DNA from: Lantana camara
Taxonomy: Eukaryota; Streptophyta; Magnoliopsida; Lamiales; Verbenaceae
Assembly: GCA_037501455.1 (NCBI GenBank)
Contig: CM074856.1
Location: forward strand, 18,497,001 to 18,561,000
Length of the DNA: 64,000 nt
Direction of reading: 5' to 3'
Shown: positions 1 through 11,866 of the stretch, piece by piece
Numbering within the stretch: position 1 is the stretch's first letter
How the letters are laid out: each line of letters begins with the position of its first letter
Position numbers and translations under genes: made by a program
The notes under the pieces: model-generated
The model's input: the letters and a program-made list of their open reading frames with translations, nothing else
Databases searched by the model: none
Told to the model about the DNA's origin: nothing

Positions 1-158
1 TTATTTTGATAATAATATTTTTACTAAAATATACATATTCTTAAATTAACTTTTTACATACAAATACAACTTTAAAATTTTATTTTGACAATAATATTTT
101 TATTAAAACATTAATATTCTTAAATTAACTTTTTACATACAAATACAACTCTAAAATT
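1..158. repeat. Two-copy direct repeat, period about 79 bp
   Basis: A block beginning tattttga at about position 2 is repeated from about position 81 with few changes. Both copies share the run taaattaactttttacatac. The rest of 159-667 is AT-rich DNA with homopolymer T runs, and I see no gene in it. Confidence 0.75.
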
Positions 159-667
159 TATATACATGATTACACTTTTTCTATTCATTATATCCTTTGT
201 TTTTTTTTTTCCGATCAAAATTTTGTAATCTCAAAAAAACTCATGACTAAAATTCTACAATTACAATGTATATCTTTTCTTTATTCTTAATTTTTATAAA
301 TTTATAGAATAATTCTATGTTTGATTAATTATAAATAAACTTACATAAAATTATAATAATTTTTATATTAATATAATACTTAAATCATATTATAATGCCC
401 AAAAGTATTCGAAATATTTTAGGATAAATGAGTAACTTCATAAAAATAAAAAGTAATTACCAACTTTTTCCCGCAAATACTTAACTGATTATTTTTTTGG
501 TTTTTTTTTTTTTTTTCCAAACACTAAACGCTTTTATTATTGTAATTTTTTACGGCTACGATTTTGCTTTAATTGAATAGAGTTTGCAAACACACATAGT
601 ATTGGCATGTGGGTGGTAGTTATTTGACTGGTACGTGTAAAAAACTAAAACAAAAAATTAATTTATA

Positions 668-1130
668 CTAGTAAATACTGCACACTCGTTGCGTGTGCAA
701 GTAAAAATAATAATATTATTTAAATATATTAAAATTAATTTTTCTATTGATATTTATTTTATAATTAATTTTAATATAATAATTAAATTATGATAAATAA
801 AAAATATGAAATATAAGGAAAAAAAAGATAAAAAATTTACATTAAAAAAATTAAAATAGGATGAGAGAAAATAAATAAAATAAAGATGTTGTTGAGGTGA
901 TAAAAGAAATAAATAAATAATAAAGAAAGAACAAAATGCAAGAGAACAAAATAGATTGAAAAAATTAATAAATAAAAAAAGAAAAGAAAAGAAAAGAAAT
1001 AAACCAAATGGTTACAAAGGGAGTTACGTCAATAAATAAACAGAAAAGAAAAAATTAAAAAGTCAGGGGCAGAAAAGGAAAGAGTCCAAGACACCACATC
1101 TGCCCCTAATGCTTAATAATATAGTATGGA
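668..1130 (-). mobile_element. Non-autonomous Helitron, minus orientation
   Basis: Read on the minus strand, the unit begins TCCATACTATATTATTAAG at 1130 and ends CTAG at 668. A GC-rich hairpin (GCACACGCAACGAGTGTGC) lies about 10 nt before that end. The bases flanking the element are A on the 5' side and T on the 3' side. These are the hallmarks of Helitrons: 5' TC, 3' CTRR, a subterminal hairpin, and insertion between A and T with no duplication. The inside is AT-rich and non-coding, with no helicase/Rep gene. The related copies at 1472-1881 and 1461-2181 support the call. Confidence 0.7.
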
Positions 1131-1460
1131 TAAATATTCTGTTTATTTCATTTAAAAATTTTCGATGAGTTACCCATGGAAAACTCTTGGAAAATATTAA
1201 TTTCTCTTTTGTTTTTCATATTCTCGGACGGGTTACCAACCAAAGACCATTTAAAATATTTAATTGTTTTATATTGTCCGGTTACCAAAATATTTAAATA
1301 CTTTTTCATTAAAAATATTTAAACATTTTTCATTTTTTATTCTGTCCAGTGGGTTACCAATGGCTACCCATTGAAAACTTTTAGAATAATTTTTTCGCTT
1401 TTCTCATATCCAACGAATTAATGACGACAATCTTCCGGAAATATGTAGATGGACTTTTTA

Positions 1461-2181
1461 TTTATACTATATCTATACTATTTATTAAGCGAGAGACCCA
1501 ACTTGGGTCTCTCGTACTCCAAAAATAATTTATTTTCTATTTATTTATTGTTTGGTTTTATCCGGCTTTATCTCCTCCACGTTTTGTAAATTTTTCTGTC
1601 TAATCACTTCTCTTCTGAACTTCTTTTCTTTTTTTTTTTCTCATCACTTTCTTTTTCTTTTTTTATTATAATTTTCAGCACTCTTCACTTATATTTTAAT
1701 TTTTTATAATAATTCATGGGGACATTATTTTATGTTACTTACTTTTTTTAATCATAAATTAGTGATTATATTAAAAGTAACTATAGAGTATATATTTAAT
1801 GAAAACTTTTTAATTTTAATATATTTATATAATAATTATTATTTTTTATTTGCACATGCATCGAATGTGCAAAATTGCTAGTATTAAGTGAGAGAGACAA
1901 ATGTGGTCTCTTGGACTTGGTCTCTATTTTTTGTCTATTTAATTTATTTATTTTTCTCCAACATATACGGAACGTGTCTCAACTCCACTTTTTTCTCACC
2001 ACTCTTATTCTCTACTTTTATATTCTTTTTATTTTTTTTCTCATATTTTTTAATTTATATTTTAATTATTTCTTATTAATATATAATTATTGAATTCATA
2101 TTAAAATAAATAATTTAATTTAATATATTTAAATAATAATAATTATTTCTTTGCACACATATAGTTGTGCCGAATTACTAG
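1461..2181 (+). mobile_element. Outer Helitron-like element, interrupted by a relative
   Basis: The 5' end (tttatactata) and the continuation after 1882 (tattaagtgagagagacaaa) rejoin to resemble the start of the inner element at 1472. The 3' end has a hairpin (tgcacacatatagttgtgc) followed by ACTAG at 2177-2181 and then T. It lacks the canonical 5' TC, so the end has mutated or is imprecise. It is non-coding; the short ORFs across 1875-2093 are AT-rich noise. Confidence 0.55.
1472..1881 (+). mobile_element. Inner non-autonomous Helitron (410 bp)
   Basis: It starts TCTATACTATTTATTAAGCG at 1472, right after an A. It ends with a hairpin (TTTGCACATGCATCGAATGT then GCAAA) and CTAG at 1878-1881, followed by T. 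All expected terminal marks are present. It sits inside the related unit 1461-2181, exactly between A and T. Confidence 0.8.
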
Positions 2182-2593
2182 TCTATCAATATGTCTAAGA
2201 CTGAAGGGTTACCAATGGCAAACCAATGTTGTGATGTTTTTTCTTTTTTCTTTTCAAAAGTATGGTCGAGTTTTTGTGGAATTGTCATCGAAATTATTTA
2301 ATCGTTTTTTCAGACTAAAGTTCCGATCCATCATAATCCCCTCGGAGCTTCGTAGGACATTTGTTGTGATCTGTTACAAAAAGGTTTTGTTTATAAGTAC
2401 AAAAGCCATTCGAAATTCAAACATACTGATGGTCTCCAACAGCATTTTTTCTTTCTATTTTTTTTATTTTTTTTTGGATGTCAAACAGTTTCTTAATGAT
2501 TATCTTCGGTGTTATATCTTATTTATTAGTGGTTTGAGTATCTCTTAAAAACCCCAAGTTCTCTTTACAAATATCATTTATGTATTTAAATAA
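2182..2593. other. AT-rich intergenic DNA
   Basis: Nothing with convincing coding character. A 127-codon open frame at 2165-2548 is driven by T-rich, Phe/Ser/Leu-type composition and matches no family I recognise. Confidence 0.6.
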
Positions 2594-2794
2594 AGGGGTT
2601 TTCTTTGAAAACTCCCCATGAGTTCAAAAAAAATTTGTTTGCTCCCAATTTTCAAAATTATTCATCTTCACTCTCCAAATGAGAATCATAATTTCCGTTT
2701 ACTCCCTATTTTGGACAGCACATACGACATATTGCGAAAAATATATAACATTTGGGGATTTAGTTACGTGATTCTTGAGTTTTTATACACATAC

Positions 2795-2968
2795 TGTTGT
2801 AAAGTATAAATTTGAATATAGATGAGAAACTATTTCATTGTATTGATTACTGCATACAAGAATACAAGAGTTCAGAAGTAAATATAGGGCAAAGATCCTA
2901 AATCAAAGGGAGAAAAACAATCCCGTGATATAAGGTAAGAATCCTTTCCAAATATACTAAAGTCAACA
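2795..2968 (-). repeat. Copia 3' LTR (174 bp)
   Basis: It begins TGTTGTAAAG and ends AGTCAACA, and is preceded by the 5-bp target duplication catac (2790-2794). It matches the LTR at 7527-7700 with five mismatches by eye. A polypurine tract (TTGAGGGGGAG on the minus strand) lies immediately inside, at about 2969-2980. Confidence 0.92.
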
Positions 2969-2980
2969 CTCCCCCTCAAG

Positions 2981-5900
2981 TTAGGTCGGGGGATGTCTGA
3001 CGCCTAACTTGTGCAAGGTAACATGGAATACTGTCCCAATAACCGCCTTTGTGAGAATGTCCGCCAGTTGATCTTCTGACCGCACAAAGGGAAGCGATAT
3101 AATCCCACTTTCTAGCTTCTCTTTGATAAAATGACGGTCAATCTCTACATGTTTCGTCCTGTCGTGTTGAACTGGGTTTTCGGATATGTGAATAGCTGTC
3201 TTATTATCACACTTAAGAGAGCATGCTCCATCTGGAGGAAAACCCAATTCAGTCATCAGCTTCCTTAACCAAAGGACTTCGGACACTCCTTTCGCAATGC
3301 CTCTAAACTCTGCTTCAGCACTAGAGAGTGCTACCACCTTTTGTTTTTTTGCTCTTCCATGTGACCAGGTTCCCTCCAACAAACGTAAAGTACCCGAAGG
3401 TAGACCTCCTATCAATTGGGTTGTCCGTCCAATCTGCATTTGTGTATGCTTCTATCTGCAAGTTACCATTTTTCCTGAACAAGATACCTGTATCTGGGGA
3501 TCCCTTCAAATATCTGAGTATCCTCAATGCTGCTTCCATATGCTCTTTCTGAGGGTTGTGCATAAACTGACTGACCACTCCAACAGCATATACAACATCA
3601 GGTCTAGTATGAGAGAGATATATGAGTTTCCCTACGAGGTGTTGATATCTCGCTCGATCTGTTGATTCGGCTCCCTCAGTGATTTTCAACCCATGATTGT
3701 TTGCCATAGGTGCATCACTTGGCTTACAATCCAACATCCCTGTTTCTGCCAATAGGTCAAGGATATACTTCCGTTGAGATAGATAGATCCCTTGATTTGA
3801 CCGCATAACTTCAATACCCAAGAAGTACTTTAAGTGGCCCAAGTCTTTCATCTCAAATTCTCCAAACAAATTCTCTCGAAGATCCCTTATTTCTTCAGTG
3901 TCATCCCCAGTAATGATCATATCGTCCACATATATGATCAGACAAGTAATCTTTTCACCTCTTCTTTTTAAAAACAAAGTATGAACAGGTTTACTCTGTA
4001 CATACCCATACCGTTTCATTGCAACAGTAAATCTTCCGAACCATGCCCTAGGAGACTGTTTGAGTCCATACAGCGCCTTGTTAAGTTTGCACACGTCATT
4101 AGCATCAAACTCATGAGAAAACCCGGGTGGAACTTCCATATACACCTCCTCCATTAAATCACCGTGGAGGAAGGCATTTTTAACATCAAACTGATGGAGT
4201 GGCCAATCCTGATTCACGGCCATGGAGAATAACACCCTGATTGTGTCAATTTTTGCTACAGGGGAGAAGGTTTCTGCGTAATCCACCCCATAAGTTTGGG
4301 TGTATCCCTTTGCAACTAAATGAGCCTTATACCGTTCAATGGATCCATCAGCTTTCCTTTTGATAGTATACACCCACCTACACCCTACTGGCCTTTTTCC
4401 GGGTGGCTGTTGGCACTTACTCCAAGTGTTATTTTTCCTAAGTGCCCTCATTTCATCATCCATCGCCTGTCTCCATTTCGGAATTCCCATTGCTTCCTCT
4501 ACTGTCCGAGGCACACTGTCACTGTAAACAGCGGCTGAGAAGGCCTTGGCTGACTCTGTCAGACTCCCCCTGACAAGGTTAGCCACTGGATACCTCTGAG
4601 TTCGGGGCTCATGCTCTGGAACATACCGCCGGGGTGGAATCCCACGTGTACTCCGGGGAGGAAGAACATATCTGTCAGTTTCTAGCTCACCTACAATGTT
4701 AGACTCAACATATATGGAATCGGAATGTGTGGAATCCAAAACTTCTATACTAACCTCAGGGATATCGGTGGAGGAAGATAATGGGGGCGTGGCTATCTTG
4801 ATAGCTGATTCCGCAGGACAGGGAGGGGGCGAATCATTATCAGCAGACAACGGAGTTGCACACAGCCAATCTAGTGGGTCATTGTTATGTTCAATCTCCC
4901 CCTGACCACTAGTTTGGCCTAAAGCCAAGTAATAATATTTTGTTTCCACAAAGTCACAATCCATCGTGACAAACATCCGACGGGTTTTAGGGTTAAAACA
5001 TCGATAACCTTTATGGTGAATCCCGTACCTCACAAAGACACACTTTTCAGCACAGGGATCCAGTTTGGATCTTAGGGTCGTGGGGATATGCACAAACACA
5101 GAACACCCAAAAATCTGGGGTGTCAGAGCAAGCTCGGGAGGTATTTGAGTAAGTTCACTCAAGCATTGTATAGGTGTGAGTATCTTAGTGGGAAGACGAT
5201 TGGCTAAGTAAGCGGCTGTGGCCAAAGCTTCGGGCAGAATGATGAAGGAACACGAGATTCGAACATAAGAGCCCGGGTGATTTCTAGGAGGAACCGATTC
5301 TTTCGTTCAACGACCCCATTTTGTTGTGGTGTATAAGGGCAGCTGGTTTGGTGGAGTAGGCCATTTTCTATGAAAAAGGTTTGGAACTTTTGGTTAACAA
5401 ATTCCCCCTCATTATCGGATCGGAGTATCTGGATCTGGGCTTTATACTGGGTTTGGATCATATGATAAAAGTGGGTAAATTTATCAAAGACATCAGACTT
5501 GTGTTTCAAAAAATAAATCCAACACATTCGGGTGCAATCATCAATGAACGACACAAAATAATGAAATCCTCCTCCACCAACAACCGGGGCCGGTCCCTAA
5601 ACATCCGAATGTATCAACGAAAAAGCAATATCAACTCTAGTGTTACTTAATGGAAAAGACTGTCTGTGTCTCTTTGCTAAAACACAAGTATCACAAGACA
5701 AATTTGAACTAGAAAAATATGGAAATAATTTTTTTAAATAACCATCTGATGGGTGTCCCAAACGATGATGCCAAAGCCAGCTCTGTCTATCCTTCGACAC
5801 CTGAGCCATTAATGTCCGCCCCCCTGGAACAACTTCGTCAACAAAGTAAAGACCATTCCGTTCAGTGCCACACCCAATTATCTTTCTCGAACGGATATCC

Positions 5901-7495
5901 TGCATAACACAGAACGAGGGGTACATTACAATAGTGCAATTCAATTCTCGAGTGACATGACTGATTGAGAGCAGTTTATGTGACAATGAAGGAACAAACA
6001 GGCAGTTCGAAAGCCGTAAAGTGGGGGAAAACTCAATCATTCCCCCTCCTTCAACCGAAATAACTTCACCACTAGCAGTTTGAATTTTTGGAATTCTTGG
6101 GTCCTGGGGTGCAATTATATCAGACAGATCATATGTAACTGTATCAGTTGCTCCACAATCAAAAATCCATTGTGGAGTTTTAGCAGGATCCGGATAATTA
6201 ACCACATTTATATCACCACAATTATTCCCACAATCATGATTAATATCAAAAGGAGACATGATAGATGAGGGGCAAAGAAGGGATTTACCCTTCTCATCCC
6301 CTATACCTGGCGAAACCCAGCTGCTCTTTTCTTCATTTCTGCCGCCGCTATGGCTCACCCCCAAATCCTTCCTCTGCCCAATTCCCGCCGCCACAACAAC
6401 AACGGTGCTATTTTCTTCTCCGGTGCTGGAACCACCGACGACCGCTGCGATGCCGCGGTTCCGCCCTTTGTCAGCGCCGCCCGTCTTCTCCCACGGCACC
6501 CACCACTCAGGGTAGCCGATGATTTCAAAGCATCCTCTCTTTAAGTATCTCGGTTTTCCACAATGTTCACACTCAAGATCTGACTTGTTTTGGGTTGATG
6601 GCGGCGTCGGTTGGCGCGACGGTTCAGTCCGGCGTGGGGGTTTGCGAGTCCCTGATCTAGCTCTCATCCCTTGTCCCTGTACGATCAGTCCTGATCCGAG
6701 ACCCGATGATGTGTTTGCCTCGCTGGAGGCTGCCGATGGACCCAGGATAGTTCTCCGGGCAGCTTCCCGACGAACGATTGCATACGCGGCATCTACTGAG
6801 GGTAAGGTTGTTTCCTTCAATATGTCCCTAGTGATAGCATCGAATTCTGGATTCAAACCTGAGAGGAATTTGAATAGCCTGTGTTCATCTTGGATTTTGT
6901 TAAATTTCGTGATATCACTAGGGAGTTCCATGGGATTCGGTCGCCGTCGATCGATTTCAACCCAGATGCTCTTGCTGATCCTGAAATACTCCTCGATTGT
7001 TGTTTGTTCTTGTTTAATTCGATCTACTTTAGTCATAAGATCGAAGATTTGTAGGCTGTCTTCCCCGGATTGATAGGTGGTTGAGAGCCCTTTCCAGAGT
7101 TCGCGTGTTGTGGGATAGTGTATAAACTGGGTTACTATGCTCGGTTCAATGGCCTGAATAATCCAGCCGAACACCTGCAAATCTCTCTACTTCCAGGTTT
7201 GGTAGGCATCGTCTGATTCAGACGGTGGTGCGGGGAGGCCGGTCAAGTGGCTGAGTCGCCCGCGTGCGTCGATGGCTATTTCGAGCATTCTTGCCCAAAG
7301 AACATAGTTGTCGTTGTTCAGTTTTATGTCTATAGTTACCGAGCTATCGGAGTTTGATTGTAACGGTTGTGGCTTTTGTTGTTGTAGGAGTTGGGCAATC
7401 TGTTGGGATAGGATGGTTGCCGCCTCAGACAACGCCGGTGAGGAGGTCTCTGTTTCGTTGCCCATTCTTGAACGGCAGATGATGATGCCAATCAC
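2981..7495 (-). pseudogene. Copia gag-pol, broken by stops and frameshifts
   Basis: The reading frame is split into pieces at about 7495-7187, 7180-5597, 5554-5204, 5225-3321 and 3439-2981, so the polyprotein cannot be made in one piece. Recognisable parts are: a gag N-terminal region (LNNDNYVLWARML); a gag zinc knuckle in which the usual His is changed (CEHCGKPRYLKRGC); a protease site reading DCGATD where copia elements have DSGA; the pre-integrase HHRLGH motif; the integrase region with SDNEGEF and PYTPQQNGVVERKN; RT with YVDDM (about 3919-3933); and RNase H with SSAEAEF and ADILTK. The changed knuckle and protease residues add to the evidence that the copy is dead. Confidence 0.92.
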
Positions 7496-7514
7496 AGATC
7501 ACTAGGATTGTGTG

Positions 7515-7526
7515 GCTCTGATACCA
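7515..7526 (-). other. Copia primer binding site
   Basis: The minus strand reads TGGTATCAGAGC directly after the 5' LTR, complementary to the 3' end of initiator tRNA-Met. This is the usual primer for plant copia elements. Confidence 0.85.
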
Positions 7527-7700
7527 TGTTGTAAAGTATAAAATTGAATATAGATGAGAAACTATTTCATTGTATTGATTACTGCATATAAGAATACAAG
7601 AGTGCAGAAGTAAATATAGGGCAAAGATCCTAAATCAAAGGGAGAAAAACAATCCCATGATATAAGGTAAGAATCATTTCCAAATATACTAAAGTCAACA
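7527..7700 (-). repeat. Copia 5' LTR (174 bp)
   Basis: Same terminal TGTTG and CAACA as the partner at 2795-2968. It is followed by target duplication catac at 7701-7705. Confidence 0.92.
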
Positions 7701-7900
7701 CATACTACATATTGTGAAAAATATACAACATTTGGGGATTTAAGTACGTGCTTCTTGAGTTTTTATACTACGTACTGTACAAAATGGGGAATAAACGGAA
7801 ATTATGATTCTCATCTGAGGAGTGAAGAGAAATAATTTTGAAAATGGGGAGCAAACAGAAATTTGAGTCCCCATTTGGGGATTTTTCGGGAATTTCCCGT

Positions 7901-8416
7901 TTAAATGTTTGAATACAAAACTTTTAATTAAAGTTGCAAAATCACTAAACTAAGAGTTGGAGTAATTAGGGTAGTTGTTGATGTAAGTAATGTATACCTT
8001 GAAATTTTGATTGTGATGCAGCGTATGCCGTCATGCGTTTGACTTGCTATCTTCTCTCATTAGTATATGATTGAAAAAGGTTATGTTGTTACAAAATTTT
8101 TAAAAAAATATATTACTTAATATATATATGTATAATTAGATTTAATGTATACGATTTTATTACCTTTGCATGATAGCTTAATGCCTTTATAGTTTGCGAT
8201 TAATTATATTATTTCATTCTTGTATGGCCTACCATGCTTCTTTTGGATAAGAGAAAAATCCAAATACAATTAATTATAATGAAACTCAAAATGCACTTAG
8301 AAATTTAATAAATATAAAACATTAATGAATATTATTGTCATTTCATTTTATTATTTAGTAGCAGCGGCAGCAGTATTATTTTTTAGATAAAAAATACAAA
8401 TTTCCCCAAATGTACT
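7901..8416. other. AT-rich intergenic DNA
   Basis: No coding signal or RNA gene seen. The sequence is AT-rich with short direct runs only. Confidence 0.6.
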
Positions 8417-8740
8417 TTAGTTCAGGAATTTTCCTAGTTTCTTTTGAGCTTGAGCAACCGTTAGCCTCTGTTTTAAATACTGATATTCAGCTTGAAGCTC
8501 AGCCTCCCTCTTCCGGCTCTCTCGCAGCTCGTTTTGAAGCTCGGCCGCACTCTCCCGGCTGAGCCGAAGCTCTTGTTGGAGCTGGATGTGGGCTCGTTTA
8601 TGGCTCAACCAGCTGGCTACATGATCGGCTTGTGAAGCTCGGTTCGCTAAATCGTTCTTCGTATCTTTGGTTAATTGCTGCTTAGATTCTTCAAATGCCA
8701 GCTTAATTGCTTCGATATGATGCTTCTCCAGCCGTTTCAT
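8417..8740 (-). CDS. Small coiled-coil protein, function unknown (107 aa)
   Basis: A single uninterrupted frame encodes 107 residues rich in Glu, Gln, Lys, Leu and Ala. Residues about 50-95 have a heptad-like repeat (LQQELRLSRESAAELQNELR and following), so a long helical coiled coil is likely. There is no signal peptide or membrane segment. I do not recognise a family. The base composition is far more GC-rich than the surrounding AT-rich DNA, which argues for a real or formerly real coding sequence. It could be a host orphan gene, a fragment of a larger gene, or a transposon-derived coiled-coil segment like the one in the antisense gene at 44923-45672. No partner exon is visible. Confidence 0.4.
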   Translation of the reverse strand: MKRLEKHHIEAIKLAFEESKQQLTKDTKNDLANRASQADHVASWLSHKRAHIQLQQELRLSRESAAELQNELRESRKREAELQAEYQYLKQRLTVAQAQKKLGKFLN

Positions 8741-9646
8741 CGTACTATGCTGTATACGAATTCTGATCTTATGTACAGGTTTTGTAACTATGCGCTTAAA
8801 ATTTCTTATTAGCTTTGGTTAGTCTGGGTTTTATAGGGCAGGAGAGAAGTATAAGACGTGATTAGCGGTGATAATTAGGGTTGATTACAAGGAAAGTGAG
8901 GATCTCGAGAAAAGTCAGAACAATTCTCTTGGTTTTGTGACGATTTCCTAGAAGCAAGAACGTTAATCTTTGTTAACAAGAAGACACAATTTTACAGCTT
9001 CGGAGACTTAATTGGATAACTAAGATTACAAGAGAAATCAAGAAAATTTGTACATTCCGGATTTTGATTTTTTCTGGCTTGTTTTAGTCAACTAGTAAAA
9101 ATAATGTGTCGTGACAAATGTCTTTCACTTGTTAAATTTAAAAATTTTATGTTGTATCATATTTATATCCATGCATCATAGACACTCACTCATATATATA
9201 TATATATATGAATTGTAAAATTAACATGAAAAATTAAGTTATAATTTATGATTAATTTTTATATGACTCTAAATACTTAGTTTGATTTATAAAATTGTTC
9301 ATTTTTTTTATTTAAAAAACAATTTAATTTATAAAAATTTATTTCATTGATTTAAGTAAATAAATAAATTAAAAAAATTCAATAATAAACTTACAGAAAA
9401 TTAATTGTATTTCTGATTAATTTTCAATTGTCATTAATTAACTCTTACCAATATATATCATTATATTAATAATAAAACAAAGATGTAATCCATATTAGCT
9501 AAATGTATTTGAAACTATCTTATTTTTATTGATTTACTTATTATAACATAAAATTCATAATGATAATATACACTAATTATCTGTTAGGTTATATATAAGC
9601 TCTCTTCCAACTCTCTAACTTCATACCATGATTCTTCCTTGACTAC

Positions 9647-9679
<33 letters not shown>

Positions 9680-9952
9680 CCACCAGCACAGTAGCACTCT
9701 GTCGAGTTATCTTTGTTTTTTATTCTTTCGACCAACTTTTGTTATTGTCTATTTGTACAACATAATTTATAAAATGCGAGAACTTACTTCAACATACACG
9801 TCAATATTAATAGAAGTATTTTCAAAATATACTATTTAAGTTCAATATAATAAAATTTAACAGTTTATACACTTACAAAAATATTTAAAATAATTAACTT
9901 TAAATCAATATAATATGAACTGTAAAAATATTTTAATTACATTAATGTATTA
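8741..9952. other. AT-rich intergenic DNA with microsatellites
   Basis: There is a short (TA)n run near 9193-9210 and a (CT)n run at about 9653-9679. Except for the TATATAAG motif near 9592, nothing looks like a promoter tied to a gene. Confidence 0.6.
9653..9679. repeat. (CT)n microsatellite
   Basis: Roughly a dozen uninterrupted CT dinucleotides. Confidence 0.9.
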
Positions 9953-10847
9953 GGGGCGTTTGGTATGTACTTTGACTTAATTTAACTTAATTTTATTCGG
10001 GCTTTTTAAGAGATATTAAGTTGTATTGAAAAAATTAATATAGCGTTTGGTATTGGAGATTGTCATTAATATCCTTAATTCTACTTTCGTAATTTAATGT
10101 TTGGCATGAGAAATTAAGTTCGATTAAAATTCAATTTCCAATTTTACCCTCATGCACTTTCTATCCTTCATCATATTTGCTAACTCTTCATATTTAATAA
10201 AACTTTACTAATAAGATATATAAAATACAACAAAGATGACATAAAAAACAAACTAAAAATATTTATTTGTTACAAACTTTTTTTTAAAATATAAAACTGG
10301 GAAAGCTACCCGATGGGGTTATTAACGAGGACCACCCCCTTATTTATAACGAAAGCCAACCGACTACAAGGGAAAATTCGTAAAATACATCATAACAAGC
10401 AATAACAACATTCCTTTGCAGACCTAAAGGCCAAATAACTAAAAGGGCAGCAGCAGCTAAAAGCTCTATCAGGACCCTCATAAATGTGCATTGTAATCCC
10501 ATCCACCAAGCTCTTATTCAAAGCAGCATCATGAACAACGTTATTGTCATCCCTGTAATGCTTCCCTTTAAACCAACTATGATTACTGCAAATCAGCTTA
10601 CTCCCCAAGTTTATCAAAACCTTATAGACTTCACTCAAAAAAGGTTTGTCCATCACACTTAGACAACTCCAACCTCGCATATCCAAAAGAAATAAAAGAT
10701 AAAAATATCAGTCACAGCAGTTATGATCCAACACTTCCAACACTTCCGGCAATATCATATGGTGTTAAAATGATCATATGAGATAATGTAAGAATGGGAA
10801 TTTCTTTTATTTTGATTCATCTAAGGAATTATAAAACTGTTACTCAC

Positions 10848-10999
10848 CACAGTGCTGGTTATGCTAGAAAGCACAAGCATTCCGAAATGTCCTACATACG
10901 AGTCAATGATGAAGACAAAGAAAAAGGACAGTATCATTGAAATTCCATTCCAAATGTTGATAATGGCATCACTTGAGTAAATCGGCGCAAATGTTTCAA
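10848..10999 (-). pseudogene. Exon fragment resembling NPF/POT (nitrate/peptide) transporters
   Basis: On the minus strand this 152-nt stretch reads, in one frame, ETFAPIYSSDAIINIWNGIS followed by MILSFFFVFIIDSYVGHFGM and LVLSSITSTV. The order of an Asn-Ile-Trp-x-Gly segment, a hydrophobic helix and then a D-S-Y-x-G motif recalls the second and third membrane helices of the plant NPF family. It is bounded by an acceptor-like gatcag and a donor GTGAGT at 10847-10842. No other convincing exon is found, and one further ORF at 10390-10686 matches nothing I know. The most economical reading is a captured gene fragment inside the surrounding element. A decayed resident gene is the alternative. Confidence 0.4.
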
Positions 11000-11866
11000 C
11001 TGATCCGGTTGGTTAACAATGATCGAATAACTACGCTTATGTGACCTCATCTCACTCTCAACAGTTTGATTATACCAAACATACAACAAGTACAACAACG
11101 AAAGGGAAACGGCTGTGTATTTAAGAACAAATTCAACCCAAGCCTTGTGTGTGAGTCCATTTCAAGGTAGTTTAGCGAATCTGCAAATGGCATTCGAACT
11201 TCAAAATGAAATCCATGTTATACCACGCTAACAAATTCTTCTTATATATATCCCGATACATAAAACCACACTAAAAAATGCTGCATTTCAGACAATAAAA
11301 TACAACACATGTTCTTATCCAAACGAATATTGGTCTGAGTAATCAGCAAAATCTTTCTCTCAAACACAATGACACCACAAGAAAACCAATAAACCCAACT
11401 TCCAGTAACATAAGGAACCAATCAATATGACGAGTAAACAATGAAAACATTTCAGACAAGACAATGCTGGCAGAGGAAACGATTCCATAAAGAGAAGGCG
11501 GACTACACAAACACAACTACGCATTAATAAGAACACTAATTGATTTTAGCAGCGTAGACTCTAAGGTGTTATACTATTACCTCCTCGGCTGCGGGTTTTC
11601 CTTTGCCGGACTTCACCCAAAACACGAAATCCTGCAGATAGCACCAACAAAAGGATTCAGATGCGAACTTGTCACGCCTGTGAATTTCTACAACTGAGAA
11701 GCGAATGAAATTCGTAAAAATCTGAACCTCTATATCTGAGATGCGCCAAATTTTTTTGAGAACAATGAACTTCTACTTCTGAGAGGCGCGCTAAAACTTC
11801 GATCCCCAAATTTGCAAGCCCTAGAACCAAAATCTGTAAATGATAAAGCGTACAGCTTGATATCAG

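Larger units (their letters stand above)
2795..7700 (-). mobile_element. Ty1/copia retrotransposon, complete ends, decayed coding region
   Basis: The element is 4906 bp with 174-bp LTRs, target duplication catac on both sides, and a polypurine tract next to the 3' LTR. A primer binding site complementary to initiator tRNA-Met (TGGTATCAGAGC, minus strand, 7526-7515) lies next to the 5' LTR. The domain order gag, protease, integrase, RT, RNase H is copia-type. The LTRs differ at about 5 of 174 sites, so this is a fairly recent but not brand-new insertion. Confidence 0.93.
2594..7900. mobile_element. Inverted-repeat (MULE/foldback-type) element split by a copia insertion
   Basis: The left arm (about 2594-2720) and right arm (about 7775-7900) are inverted copies. 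Both contain tttgctccc, attttcaaaatta, and gagaatcataatttccgttt (right arm read as reverse complement). Inside the arms, a 75-bp block is present twice in direct orientation (about 2720-2794 and 7701-7775), each with aacatttggggattta and cttgagtttttatac. With the copia element removed, the host unit is about 400 bp. Long inverted arms of this kind suggest a MULE-like or foldback MITE. I could not find a clean outer target duplication. Confidence 0.6.

Noticed and set aside
6258..7073. Plus-strand Pro/Ser/Leu-rich frames
   Set aside because: They are antisense shadows of the copia gag region.
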